The position numbers and the translations under genes are program-made. Below, piece after piece: positions 50,113-59,371 of a DNA stretch of 64,000 bases. The first letter of the stretch is position 1. Each line of letters begins with the position of its first letter. Below the pieces are notes generated by a model. It made no database searches. It was not told where the DNA came from and saw only the letters and a list, made by a program, of their open reading frames with translations. The stretch lies in NCBI GenBank assembly GCA_963835295.1, contig CAWIEX010000015.1, forward strand, positions 605,890 to 669,889, given 5' to 3'. This stretch comes from JAOPZW01 sp963835295 (GTDB taxonomy: Bacteria; Actinomycetota; Thermoleophilia; Solirubrobacterales; Solirubrobacteraceae).

Positions 50113-50356
50113 GTCGCTTGTCCGCCGGTGAAACAGGAAGGGCGCGCGCGAGCGCGGGAGTCGCGCGCGGCGGCGGACGTTCGCCATCAGCGCGGCGACA
50201 GCTCCCGCCGTCCGCCGGTGCGCCGCTGGGGCGAGCGGGGCGCCAGGCTCATGGACCACCCGACCACGGGGCATGTCCCGACTCCACCGCGGTCCGCCAC
50301 GGATGCCGGCACGGCGAGCGGCGCCATCGTCGTCTGGTGCGCCGCCATCGCTTCAG

Positions 50357-50508
50357 CTCGAGCGCATCCGCGCGGGGCTCCGCCAGCTCGCCGACTCGCG
50401 AGCACAGATCCTCGCTGTGATCGCCGTCGTCGCGATCGCCGCCGGCTTCCTGCTGCACGCGCTCGGCGCACCTGAAGCCGGTCATCAGGTCTGGCGCGCC
50501 GCCTCGAC
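50357..50508 (+). pseudogene. N-terminal fragment of a P1B ATPase
   Basis: The segment reads LERIRAGLRQLADSRAQILA, then AVVAIAAGFLLHALG and AGHQVWRAA, nearly the same as residues 40-90 of the intact P-ATPase at 46431-48422, with many synonymous changes. Homology stops at about 50508 and a TAG follows at 50524. It is an old, not recent, second copy truncated after the first helix. Confidence 0.75.
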
Positions 50509-51159
50509 GGCCGAGCGGGCGTAGGTGTCGACGAGCTCGCCCTGGGTGATCTCGGTGTAGGCCCGCTGGACCAGCAGGCGCGCGTGCTCGCCGTGGAGCA
50601 GCGCGCCGGCGATTCAGCCGGTCCACCTCGTGATGGATGACCACGTCGGCCAGCTGGAGCCGACCGCCCGGGCGCAGGACGCGGGCGATCACGTCGAGCA
50701 CGCGTCCTTGTCGGGCACGAGATCGATCACGCCGTTGGAGATCACGACGTCCACCGACGCGGCCTCGAGCGGCAGGCGACTCGATCAGCGCCTCATGGGC
50801 TCGACGTTGTCCAGGCCCATGTCGCCGGTGCTCGCCCGCACGCGGTCGAGCATGCCCGCGGTGATGACGACGCCGATCACCCGGCCCGTCGGCCCGGACA
50901 TCTGCGCGGCGATGAGCAGGTCCGTGCCGGCGCCGCAGCCGAGGTCGAGCACGGCCGCCCCGGGCTCGATCCGCCCGAGCAGCCAATGGTTGGCCACGCC
51001 GGCGAAGCTCTCCGCCGTGGCATCCGGGACGCGCGCGAGCTCCGGCTTGGGATATCCGAGCTCCTGGGCCCACGCGCGCCCGGTGGGGAAGATGAACTCC
51101 TGGTCCTGGTCGGTCGCGACGTCGGCGTAGGTCTTGCGGATCGCCTCACGCAAGGACAT
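50505..51159 (-). pseudogene. Frameshifted SAM-dependent methyltransferase (ArsM-like)
   Basis: From an ATG at 51159 the reading starts AIRKTYADVATDQDQEFIFP and includes the SAM loop VLDLGCGAGTDLLIAAQ. The following HEALIES, EAASVDVVISNGVIDLVPDK and ARVLRPGGRLQLADVVIH blocks, typical of arsenite-methyltransferase-like enzymes, fall in different frames. At least three shifts exist. The last part (AYTEITQGELVDTYARSA) does not look like the normal C terminus. It abuts the P-ATPase fragment, so a rearrangement joined them. Confidence 0.7.
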
Positions 51160-51373
51160 CGACGTCGACGGGCGCCTCGGCGGCTTCCATGTGTCTCAGT
51201 CTGCAACGCAGCTCGGGCCTTCGACAACTGCGGAGCGACCCTGAACCTTGCACGCGCACGCCCCGCGTCTAACGCAACCCCAAGGTCCGGCGAACCCGAC
51301 GCGAAGGCTTCGCGCCGCAAGCTTGTCCAGTCGGACCGGTGTCCGGCGCTCCCGCTCGAAAACGGCCCCTGAC

Positions 51374-53221
51374 ATGAGGTCCATCGCCACGACCGACACG
51401 ACGCGACCGCTCCCGAGCCGACGCTCGGCCGCGTCCGCTCGGAACGTTGCCAGGATGCACGGACGCGCGGTGGCCGTGGCCGGCACCGCCGGGCCGGTGG
51501 CGCTGATCACCGTCATCGGGGCGGTGCTGAGGCTGTGGTCATTCGATCGCGTCGGTGCGAATCCGTTCTACGACGCGGCCGTGCGCAGCATGAGCCTCTC
51601 GTGGCACAACTTCTTCTTCGGGGCCTTCGAGCCCGGCGGGCAGGTGTCGGTCGACAAGGCCCCGGGCGACCTCTGGCTGCAGGTCGCCAGCGTCAAGCTC
51701 TTCGGGTTCACCGATGTCGCGATGCGGCTGCCGGAGGTGGCCGGCGGGATCGTGGCGATCCCGCTGCTCTACGACCTGGTGCGTCGCCTCTTCGGTCCCG
51801 TCGCCGGCCTTGGGGCGGCGGCGACGCTCGCGGTGCTCCCGGCGGCGATCCTCACGGCGCACAGCGACACGATGGACTCGGTGATGATGGCGCTCGACGT
51901 TCTGGCGGCGTGGCTGGTGGTCGTCGCGGCGCAGCGGCGCAGCGCGTGGCCGGTGGTCGCCGCCGGTGCGGTGGTCGGGCTGGCGTTCAACGTCAAGCTC
52001 TTCGAGGCGCTGCTCTTCCTGCCGGCGCTGGTGTTGCTCGCCGTGCTGGCCGGCGGGGGTCCCATGCGTCGCAGGGCGCTCGCGCTGGGCGGGGGCGCGG
52101 CCGCGCTGCTGATGGTCGGCCTGGGCTGGATCGCCGTCGCGTCGCTCACCGCGCTGGGGCAGCGGCCGTGGCCGATCGGATCCAGCGACGGCAGCATCTG
52201 GAACGTCGTGTTCGCCTATGACGGGGTCGATCGCGTGCGGGCCCACGCGTCCGCCGCCGCGCTTGCGCTCGATCCGCCCGGCGTGCTGCGCTTCTTCTCG
52301 CGGGCCGGACATGGCTACCTGCTCACGGTCGGGACGACGCTGTTGGCGGCCCTGGTGATCGGCGGCGCGGCGCTCGCCGTCGCGGTCGTCGAGCGGCGCC
52401 ATCGCCGCGGGCGACCGAGCCTGCAGCTCGCCGGAGCGGCGTTCTTCGGCACGTGGCTGCTGACCGGCGTGGCTCTGCTCAGCCACATGCAGCGGATGCA
52501 GCCCCGCTACCTCGATGCGGTGCTGCCGGCCGCCGCCGCTGCTGTCGGGATCGGCATCGGCGCCCTGGCCGGCGCACCGCGCCGGGTCCCGCGCCTGGCG
52601 CTCGCCATGTCGGCGGCCGGGGTCGCGGTCACCGGCATCCTGCTGGCCCATCCCCCCACCTGGCTCGTGGTCCTGGCGCTGGCCGCCGCGGCCGGCGGCG
52701 GTCTGGCGGTGGCGGTGGTGTCGGACGGCCGGCGCGGCGGGGTGCTCGCGGTCTGTGCCGCGCTCGCCGTCCTGGCGGTGCCCGCGGCGGGCGCCGTCAC
52801 GGTCGCCGGACAGCACCGCTCCGACGCCGGCCTGCCGAGCCGCATGACCGCGGGCGAGGTCGCCCGGCTCAGCGCGTTCCTCGTCCGCCACCAGGGCGGC
52901 GCGCGCTTCGAGGTCGCGAGTGCCACCGTCGTGCGGGCCGCGCCGCTCATCGTCCACGACGGGCGCCCGGTCCTGATGCTCACCAGCCTCGACGGTCGCC
53001 CCCTGCTCTCGGCGGGGAGGCTGGCCGGGCTCGTGTCCGGCGGTCAGGTCCGCTACGCGCTGCTGGGACGAGCCGCCTGCACGACGTCCGCGGGACGGAC
53101 CTGCGCCCCGGCCGTGGAATGGGCGATGCGCCACGCCCACGACGTGAGCACCTCGGCGGGCCTGCCGGCGGGGACGCTCTACGCCCTCGCCGCGGGAGCC
53201 GCGACGACCACCGGCGTGTGA
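51374..53221 (+). CDS. GT39/ArnT-like membrane glycosyltransferase
   Basis: About 615 residues with ten or more helices. The first extracytoplasmic loop holds SVDKAPGDLWLQVASVKLFG, the acidic/Lys motif of PMT/ArnT/YkcB-like transferases that use polyprenyl-phosphate sugars outside the membrane. AHSDTMDSVMMALDVLAAWL follows. A C-terminal soluble domain begins near residue 490. ATG at 51374 is chosen, with ATG at 51455 as an alternative. It converges with a histidine kinase gene. Confidence 0.83.
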   Translation: MRSIATTDTTRPLPSRRSAASARNVARMHGRAVAVAGTAGPVALITVIGAVLRLWSFDRVGANPFYDAAVRSMSLSWHNFFFGAFEPGGQVSVDKAPGDLWLQVASVKLFGFTDVAMRLPEVAGGIVAIPLLYDLVRRLFGPVAGLGAAATLAVLPAAILTAHSDTMDSVMMALDVLAAWLVVVAAQRRSAWPVVAAGAVVGLAFNVKLFEALLFLPALVLLAVLAGGGPMRRRALALGGGAAALLMVGLGWIAVASLTALGQRPWPIGSSDGSIWNVVFAYDGVDRVRAHASAAALALDPPGVLRFFSRAGHGYLLTVGTTLLAALVIGGAALAVAVVERRHRRGRPSLQLAGAAFFGTWLLTGVALLSHMQRMQPRYLDAVLPAAAAAVGIGIGALAGAPRRVPRLALAMSAAGVAVTGILLAHPPTWLVVLALAAAAGGGLAVAVVSDGRRGGVLAVCAALAVLAVPAAGAVTVAGQHRSDAGLPSRMTAGEVARLSAFLVRHQGGARFEVASATVVRAAPLIVHDGRPVLMLTSLDGRPLLSAGRLAGLVSGGQVRYALLGRAACTTSAGRTCAPAVEWAMRHAHDVSTSAGLPAGTLYALAAGAATTTGV

Positions 53222-53225
53222 GCCG

Positions 53226-54620
53226 TCACGGTGCGGGGGCGCCCGGCAGCCGCAGGGCGAAGCACGCGCCCGGCGATCCGTCCTCGAGGGTGAGGTCACC
53301 GTCCATCTGGCGTGCCAGCTCGCGCCCGATGGCCAGCCCCAGGCCGAAGCCCCCCTCGGCGGCGTCGCTACCCCGCGCGAAGCGCTCGAAGATTCGTTCG
53401 CGGTCCTCGGGCGCCACCCCGCTGCCGTCGTCCGCGACGATCACGGTGGCCATGCGGTCGCGCATCTCGGTGCGGACGCGGATGCGCCCGCCGGATGGAG
53501 TGTGCCGCAGCGCGTTGTCGAGCACGACGCGAACGATCTGCGCCACGCCGCCGGGGTCTCCGACGGCCCACAACGCCGGGTCGCCATCCACCTCGATGCT
53601 GCGTCCCTGCTTCTCCACGCGCACGTCCAGCTCGGCGATGACGGAGCGCACCACGGCCGGGAGCTCGACCAGTTCGCTGCGCAGCGGGATGCCGGCGTCG
53701 ATCCGGCTGAGGTCGAGCAGCTCGGCGGACAGCAGCGACAGCCGTTGCACCTGGGCCTCCGCGTTCGCCGCCTGGGTCTGCGCGCTGCGCACGTCGGCGG
53801 GCTGGGCGTCCAGGTCGCCGACCAGCATGTCGAGCATCACGCTGAGCGAGGCCAACGGCGTGCGCAGCTCGTGCGACGCAGTGGCGACGAACGCGCGCCG
53901 TGCCTGCTCCTGCTCGCGCAGGCGGTGCTGCATCGTCGCGAACGCCCGGCTCAGGTCGCCGATCTCGTCGCGGCCGTCGTCGGGCTTGAGCTCGGCCTGC
54001 GGTCCGATGTCCGAGAGGCGCAGCGCGGTGTCGCGCAGCCGGCGCAGGCGGCGTATGAGCCGGCCGGCGAGCAGCAGGCCGAACAGCAGCGCGCCGGCGA
54101 GCCCGGCGGCCGCGGCGACGGTGAAGGCCCGCCTGACGACGCCGGTCGCGTCCAGGACGTCATTGAACGGCTTGCGCGCGGCGACGATCACGGGGCGCTC
54201 GCGGATCGTCAGCGGGAAGGCGACCTCGGCCTCGGCGCGCCGGCCCTCGCCCGTCACGATCCTCTGCGTCTTGCCGGAGCGAGCGGCGGCCGCCGCGGTG
54301 CTGAACCGGTCGGTACGGTCGGGATCGGTGCTCACCAGCACGGCGCCGCCCGGGGCGAGCACGCTGACCTCGGCCCCGTTGTTGCGGGCCAGCACGCGCG
54401 CCGCCCGCAGCAGGCGCTTGTCGCCGGCGACGACCTCGCCGGCGCGCAGCGAGGTGAGCGCCCCCCGTTCGTTGCGCAGCGACAGTGCGAAGTTCGTGAC
54501 CGCGCTGTCGCGCAGGCGCTGGTCCAGCGGTGAGAGCAGCGTGACGGCGGCGACCGCGAGGGTGAAGGCGCTGACCACGAGCAGCACTGCGATGACGCGC
54601 GCTCGCAGGCCGAGGTGCAT
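53226..54620 (-). CDS. Sensor histidine kinase
   Basis: The 464-residue kinase has TM1 (VIAVLLVVSAFTLAVAAVTLL), an extracellular sensor of about 130 residues, TM2 (AGLAGALLFGLLLAGRLI), HAMP, HisKA with phospho-His in TASHELRTPLASLSVMLDML and HATPase (VLDNALRHTPSGG, GFGLGLAIGRELARQMDG). It follows its response regulator by 3 bp. The adjacent glycosyltransferases may be targets. Confidence 0.92.
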   Translation of the reverse strand: MHLGLRARVIAVLLVVSAFTLAVAAVTLLSPLDQRLRDSAVTNFALSLRNERGALTSLRAGEVVAGDKRLLRAARVLARNNGAEVSVLAPGGAVLVSTDPDRTDRFSTAAAAARSGKTQRIVTGEGRRAEAEVAFPLTIRERPVIVAARKPFNDVLDATGVVRRAFTVAAAAGLAGALLFGLLLAGRLIRRLRRLRDTALRLSDIGPQAELKPDDGRDEIGDLSRAFATMQHRLREQEQARRAFVATASHELRTPLASLSVMLDMLVGDLDAQPADVRSAQTQAANAEAQVQRLSLLSAELLDLSRIDAGIPLRSELVELPAVVRSVIAELDVRVEKQGRSIEVDGDPALWAVGDPGGVAQIVRVVLDNALRHTPSGGRIRVRTEMRDRMATVIVADDGSGVAPEDRERIFERFARGSDAAEGGFGLGLAIGRELARQMDGDLTLEDGSPGACFALRLPGAPAP

Positions 54621-54623
54621 CGC

Positions 54624-55325
54624 TCAGGGCTCGCCGATCCGATACCCGGCGCCGCGCACGGTGACGATCAGCTCCGGCTGCTCGGGCACGGCCTCGAGCT
54701 TCTCGCGCAGATGGCGGACGTGGACGTCGATCGCGCGCGGGTCGCGGTAGGCGCTGTCGCCCCAGATCGCGCGCAGCAGATCGTGGCGGCTGTGGACGCG
54801 ACCGGACTGCGACATGAGCGCGTGGAGCAGCTCGAACTCCGAGAAGGTCAGCGCCACCGGGCGCCCGTCGCGCTGCACCTCCCGCAGCCCGGGATCCAGC
54901 GTCACCGCACCCGCCGTGAGCGGCGCGTCCGCGCGCGCGCCGGGACCGACGCGGCGCAGCACGGCGCGGATGCGACTGCGCAGCTCGGCGGGGCGGAACG
55001 GCTTGATGACGTAGTCGTCGGCTCCCGCCTCGAGACCGAGGACGGCGTCGGCCTCGCTGTCGAGCGCGGTGAGCATGATGATCGGCACGTTGTTGCGGCG
55101 CTCGCGCAGGGTCCGGCAGACCTCGTAGCCGTCGAGGCTTCCCCGACCCAGCGCGACGTCGAGCAGCATGACGTCGAAGGGCTGGGTGCTCGCACGGTCG
55201 ATCGCCGAGCGCCCATCCGCCACCGCCAGCACGCGATGGCCCTCGCGCTCGAAGGACTGCCGCAGCGCCTCGCGCAGCGACGGATCGTCGTCGCAGACGA
55301 GGATGTCGAGGTTCTGGGCCGCCAT
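54624..55325 (-). CDS. OmpR-family response regulator
   Basis: About 233 residues from ATG 55325 (an ATG at 55358 would add 11). The receiver has ILVCDDDPSLREALRQSFER, acceptor Asp in VMLLDVALGRGSLDG and Lys in YVIKPFRPAELRSRIRAVLR; the winged helix ends in TVRGAGYRIGEP. The loop after the acceptor Asp (ALGRGSLDG) is two residues longer than the usual MPxxDG. It is the partner of the kinase at 53226-54620. Confidence 0.91.
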   Translation of the reverse strand: MAAQNLDILVCDDDPSLREALRQSFEREGHRVLAVADGRSAIDRASTQPFDVMLLDVALGRGSLDGYEVCRTLRERRNNVPIIMLTALDSEADAVLGLEAGADDYVIKPFRPAELRSRIRAVLRRVGPGARADAPLTAGAVTLDPGLREVQRDGRPVALTFSEFELLHALMSQSGRVHSRHDLLRAIWGDSAYRDPRAIDVHVRHLREKLEAVPEQPELIVTVRGAGYRIGEP

Positions 55326-55376
55326 CTCGCCGCCTACCGTATCCCGCTGGCGGCCCATCCAGCGGGTCGCCGGAAG

Positions 55377-56150
55377 CTATGCCTGGACGGCGCGCAGGCT
55401 CCGGTGCAGCGCCGCGAGCTCGCGGAACGCGCGCGCGACGACCCGAGGGCTGGCGCCGCTCTGCTGGCCCGCGACCCGCGCGCGGTGATGGACTCCCAGC
55501 TGCTCCAGGCGGCCGCCGGCGGCCAGGCACTGGATCAGGAGCTCGGTGCTGATCATGGCGCCCGTCGCGCGCAGATCGCAGCGTTCCAGCAGGTCACGGC
55601 GGATCAACTTGAACGCACAGTCGACGTCGCGCACGGGCAGCGCGAAGGCGCGGCGCACCAGCCAGTTCCATGCCGCGGCGTTGACGCGCCGGTGCAGAGG
55701 GTCCTGGCGCAGGATCCGCCAGCCGACGACGAGGTCGGCCTGCGCGGCGCACGGCAGGAAGTCCTCCAGCTCGTCGAGGTCGAACTGCAGATCGGCGTCC
55801 GTGAGCAGCACCCAGGGCATCTGCGCGGCGGCGATGCCGGAGCGCAGCGCGTCGCCATAGCCCTGGTTGCCCGTGTGCACCACGAGGCGCACCCGGCGGT
55901 CGCGGCTGGCGAAGCCGGCGGCGATCGCGGCGGTGGCGTCGCTGCTGCCGTCGTCGACGACGACGATCTCGTGCGCCGTCGCGCAGCGCTCGGCCGCGGT
56001 GGTCGCGTAGCGGATGGCGTCGGCGATGTTCTCGGCCTCGTTGAAGCACGGCAGCACGATGGTCAGGCCCGGGAGGGCGTGGGGAGCGCGGGTCTCCGTC
56101 GTGACGGCGTCCGCGCCGACGGCCGTGCGGGCTTCGATCGAGTGATGCAT
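55377..56150 (-). CDS. GT2 glycosyltransferase (dolichol-phosphate-mannose-synthase-like)
   Basis: The 257-residue soluble GT-A enzyme has GLTIVLPCFNEAENIADAI, VVVDDGSSDAT, TGNQGYGDALRSGI and the DXD-type LLTDADLQFDLDELEDFL. These are features of polyprenyl-phosphate sugar synthases. There is no C-terminal membrane domain. It could supply lipid-linked mannose or glucose to the GT-C enzymes at 51374 and 57465. Confidence 0.88.
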   Translation of the reverse strand: MHHSIEARTAVGADAVTTETRAPHALPGLTIVLPCFNEAENIADAIRYATTAAERCATAHEIVVVDDGSSDATAAIAAGFASRDRRVRLVVHTGNQGYGDALRSGIAAAQMPWVLLTDADLQFDLDELEDFLPCAAQADLVVGWRILRQDPLHRRVNAAAWNWLVRRAFALPVRDVDCAFKLIRRDLLERCDLRATGAMISTELLIQCLAAGGRLEQLGVHHRARVAGQQSGASPRVVARAFRELAALHRSLRAVQA

Positions 56151-56240
56151 CCTTCCGACTCCTTCGGTGCGCCTGAACTGACACTCGGCAAGCTCGCACC
56201 GAGGCGATTGCGACCGGGCGCACGAAAGGTTGCGATGCCG

Positions 56241-57392
56241 TTAGCGCACGAGCAGCGTGACCTCGAGCGTCCCGGACGGGAACGCGGTGCCCGTGAACCC
56301 GTAGGAGCGGTATGCAAGGCCGTGGTAGCGGACGGTGCTGAGCCCGGGCGCGAACGCCGGACCGGGACTCAGGGTGCTTCCCGGCACGGTGCCGGTGCTC
56401 GTGTGCAGGACGACGTCGGCACCGGTGAATCGGTGGACCAGCTTGATGAATCCGGTGTCGTCCTGGACGGAGAGCATGAAGCGCCCGGCCGCTGCGCCCC
56501 CCGGGCCACTGATCGTCCCCGTCGCCGGGCCGAGCACGTACGGGCCGCCGACGTCGTTGATCAGCCGCGTGCCCCGCCAGGCGCGGACGCGCACGATGTG
56601 GAAGCGGTTGTCGCGGAAGAGACCGACGATGGCCGCACGAACGGCGACGGGGTCGCCGGCGGCGACGGCGCTGCGGAAGGCCGGATCGACGGCCGCATGG
56701 TGCAGCGCACGCGCCACCGCGGAGCCGCCTGCCTCGCCGCGCATGACGTCACGCGCCACGTATCCGATCGTGTTCAGGCGCGTGTCGGCCGCCGTGGGAC
56801 CGCACAGCGAGGACGACAGCCGCCCCGGCGCGAGCGAGATCGTGGCGTGCCCCGACGGGAACCGCGTCGCCGCGAACGACGCGCCGGAGACGGGGCCGCG
56901 AGCGAAGCGCACGGTCGCGCCGGTGAGGCTGTGCGCGAGCCCCGCGAAGGCACGGTCGTCGCTGACGGCGAGGACGTAGCGTCCGACGATGCGCCCGCCG
57001 GCGCGGATGGTGCCGCTGACCGGCGCGTAGGCGGGCGCGGACCCGAGGCGGGCGAGCGTCCGGGCGCCGGCGGTCACGTCGATGCGCGTGATCTGGTGCT
57101 TGAGCAGCGGAGCCAGCGCCGCCCGGACGGCGCGCGGATCGCGGGCCGCGACAGCGCGGGCCAGGCTCGAGGACCGGGCGAGACGCCGGACCGCCGACAC
57201 CTCGTTGCGGCCGTGGGCGGCCTGGGCGTAGATGCGGCGCGCCACCGCGACCAGCTCGGCATGAGCCACGCCGGCGCAGGACCCGGGGGCGGCCGGCGAG
57301 ACCGGCGACGACGTGACCGCGGTGGTACCCGCCCCGCAGGCGATCGGCATCCCCGCAAACGCCAAGGTGGCCAGTGCCGCTGCTCGTCGCAT
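56241..57392 (-). CDS. Secreted protein with two tandem Cache/PDC-like modules
   Basis: The 383-residue protein has a signal peptide (ALATLAFAGMPIAC, a weak lipobox) and two similar halves of about 170 residues. Each half has a helical stretch (LARAVAARDPRAVRAALAPL; FRSAVAAGDPVAVRAAIVGL), an arginine-rich strand, and VGRYVLAVSDDRAFAGLAHSLTG versus AGRFMLSVQDDTGFIKLVHRFTG, ending in FPSGHATISL and FPSGTLEVTL. This pattern resembles extracellular Cache-type sensor domains but without any attached kinase or receptor. The function is unknown. Confidence 0.72.
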   Translation of the reverse strand: MRRAAALATLAFAGMPIACGAGTTAVTSSPVSPAAPGSCAGVAHAELVAVARRIYAQAAHGRNEVSAVRRLARSSSLARAVAARDPRAVRAALAPLLKHQITRIDVTAGARTLARLGSAPAYAPVSGTIRAGGRIVGRYVLAVSDDRAFAGLAHSLTGATVRFARGPVSGASFAATRFPSGHATISLAPGRLSSSLCGPTAADTRLNTIGYVARDVMRGEAGGSAVARALHHAAVDPAFRSAVAAGDPVAVRAAIVGLFRDNRFHIVRVRAWRGTRLINDVGGPYVLGPATGTISGPGGAAAGRFMLSVQDDTGFIKLVHRFTGADVVLHTSTGTVPGSTLSPGPAFAPGLSTVRYHGLAYRSYGFTGTAFPSGTLEVTLLVR

Positions 57393-57464
57393 GGCGTCAC
57401 GGTGCCGACCCGGCGGCGCCGCGTCCAGGCCTACGGAGCAGGGCAAAGCGGATCCTAACCGGGC

Positions 57465-58940
57465 ATGAACTCGACGCTCACGGAGGGGAGCGATCGTCGT
57501 GACATGGCCAGCACCCCGGCACGAGCCGCCGTGCGTCTCCGGGCCCCGATGGGCCTGGAGCGAGCGACGTCGGCCGTCGTTGCGGGCGTCGGCGTCGCCG
57601 GTGTCGTGGGCGCCACCGCCTGGCTCGTCGCCGCGGCCGCCGAGCGGCGCTCGACGCTGTCGCCGCCGACGCTCCGTGCTCCGGCTGGCTGGCTGCTCGG
57701 ACCGCTCCACGGCCTGCTGGCGCACCTGACCACCGGGACGGCGCGACTGCACTCCGACATGGTGGTGGCGCTCGTCGTCGCCGGGGTCGCGTGGGCGGTG
57801 GCCTGGGCCGCGGCGCCCCGGGTGCGCGCAGGGGTCCTGCTCGCGGCCAGCGCGCTGGCTCAGGCCATCCTCGTCCTCGGGCCGCCGCTGTCGCTGACCG
57901 ACGTCTTCAACTACGAGCTGTATGGGCGGATGGCCGCCCTGCACGGACTGAACCCCTACCGCGCCCTGCCGATCGCCGCCCGGCACGACCCGGTCTTCGC
58001 GCTGGCCAACTGGCATCACCTGCGCAGTCCGTACGGCCCGCTGTTCACGTGGCTCTCCGAGGCGCTGGTCGCCTTCGGCGCGCATGGATGGCTGTGGGCC
58101 TGGAAGGTCGTCGTGCTGGTGTGCGGCGTCGCCACGGTGGCGCTGGTGGGCGCGATCGCCGCGCGGCTGGGCGTGTCGCGCCAGCGCGCCATCGCTGGCT
58201 TCGGCCTGAGTCCCCTGCTGCTCATCGCCGAGGTCGGCGGCCTGCACAACGACGTCCCGGCGATGCTGTGCCTGGTGGCGGCGGCGTGGTGCCTGGTCCG
58301 CGGGCGTGACGCAGACGCCCCGCCGTGGAGCGATCCCGCCGCCGCCGTGCTCGCCGTCATAGCGGCGGGCATCAAGCCGTCCTTCGCGATCGTCGTCGGG
58401 ATGGTCGTGCTCGGCGCCCGCCACCGACCGCGCGCGATCGCCGCTGCCGGGGTGGCCGCGCTCGGCGTCGGCCTGGTGGCGCTCCTCGTCTACGGCGGCG
58501 CGCTGCCCGACATCGGGACGCAGGGCGCGCTCGTGACCCCGCTGAGCGTGCCCAACGTGCTCGGCCTCGCGGCGGGCCACGGCGGTGCCGATGCGGCCGT
58601 CCGGTCAGCGGCGCGGGCGGCGATCATCGCCATCGCGGCGGCGGGGACCGTCGCGGTCGCGGCGCGGCGCGGGTGGGCGCTGACCGCGATCGGGACGGTG
58701 CTCTTCTGCGCCGTCCTCGCGCTGCCGTGGGTCATGCCGTGGTACCTCGTGTGGGCGCTCCCGTTCATCGCGATCGGCCGCCCGCGAGTCCTCGTCCCCG
58801 TGGCGGCGATCGCCACCTGCTGGCTGGTGGTCGGGGGCCTGCCGCAGCTGCCGGGGATCCTGCACAGCTTCGGCTACTACCCCACGCGGCTGGCGACGGG
58901 CCTCGCCAACCACCGCGAGTTCGTGAGGCTGGTGCGATGA
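57465..58940 (+). CDS. GT-C mannosyltransferase, MptB/GT87-like
   Basis: The 491-residue membrane protein has about 12 helices. The first large loop has LTDVFNYELYGRMAALHGLNPY, the acidic motif of polyprenol-phosphomannose-dependent transferases, and a later loop has HHLRSPYGPLFTWLSEALV, also family-typical. It overlaps the GtrA gene by 4 bp. With the GT2 synthase it may build mannan-type or other surface glycans. Confidence 0.83.
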   Translation: MNSTLTEGSDRRDMASTPARAAVRLRAPMGLERATSAVVAGVGVAGVVGATAWLVAAAAERRSTLSPPTLRAPAGWLLGPLHGLLAHLTTGTARLHSDMVVALVVAGVAWAVAWAAAPRVRAGVLLAASALAQAILVLGPPLSLTDVFNYELYGRMAALHGLNPYRALPIAARHDPVFALANWHHLRSPYGPLFTWLSEALVAFGAHGWLWAWKVVVLVCGVATVALVGAIAARLGVSRQRAIAGFGLSPLLLIAEVGGLHNDVPAMLCLVAAAWCLVRGRDADAPPWSDPAAAVLAVIAAGIKPSFAIVVGMVVLGARHRPRAIAAAGVAALGVGLVALLVYGGALPDIGTQGALVTPLSVPNVLGLAAGHGGADAAVRSAARAAIIAIAAAGTVAVAARRGWALTAIGTVLFCAVLALPWVMPWYLVWALPFIAIGRPRVLVPVAAIATCWLVVGGLPQLPGILHSFGYYPTRLATGLANHREFVRLVR

Positions 58941-59371
58941 CCGCGACCGTGGAACGCGAAGCCGGCCGGGCCGTGCGCTTCTGCGTCGTCGGGGCGACCA
59001 ACACGGCTATCACCCTCGGCGCCTTCGTGCTGCTGACCGCGCTCGGCTGTCGCGCTCCGGCGGCGTCGGCGCTCGCCTTCTGCGCCGGCGCCGCCAACAG
59101 CTTTCACCTCAACCGCCGCTGGACGTTCTCCGACATCCCCACCGCGCGCTGGGCACGGGCGCGCTTCGTGGCCATCCAGGGGCTCGGCGCGCTGACCAGC
59201 GCGGCCGGGCTCACCGCGCTGCAGAGCGCCGGATGGGCGCACATGGCCGCCGAGTGCGCGGTCCTGCCGTGCGTGACCGTTGGCCTCTATGGGCTCTCGC
59301 GCCTGCTGGTCTTCCGGCATCCCGCCGCGATGCGGTCGGCGTTGCCCGACGGTCGCGTGGCGGCGCCGTGA
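58937..59371 (+). CDS. GtrA-family membrane protein
   Basis: The 144-residue protein has four helices and the GtrA opening RFCVVGATNTAITLGAFVLL and SFHLNRRWTFSD. GtrA-like proteins are thought to flip polyprenyl-phosphate-linked sugars. It sits between a GT-C transferase and a multidrug/EamA-like transporter, with 4-bp overlaps on both sides. Confidence 0.9.
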   Translation: MTATVEREAGRAVRFCVVGATNTAITLGAFVLLTALGCRAPAASALAFCAGAANSFHLNRRWTFSDIPTARWARARFVAIQGLGALTSAAGLTALQSAGWAHMAAECAVLPCVTVGLYGLSRLLVFRHPAAMRSALPDGRVAAP

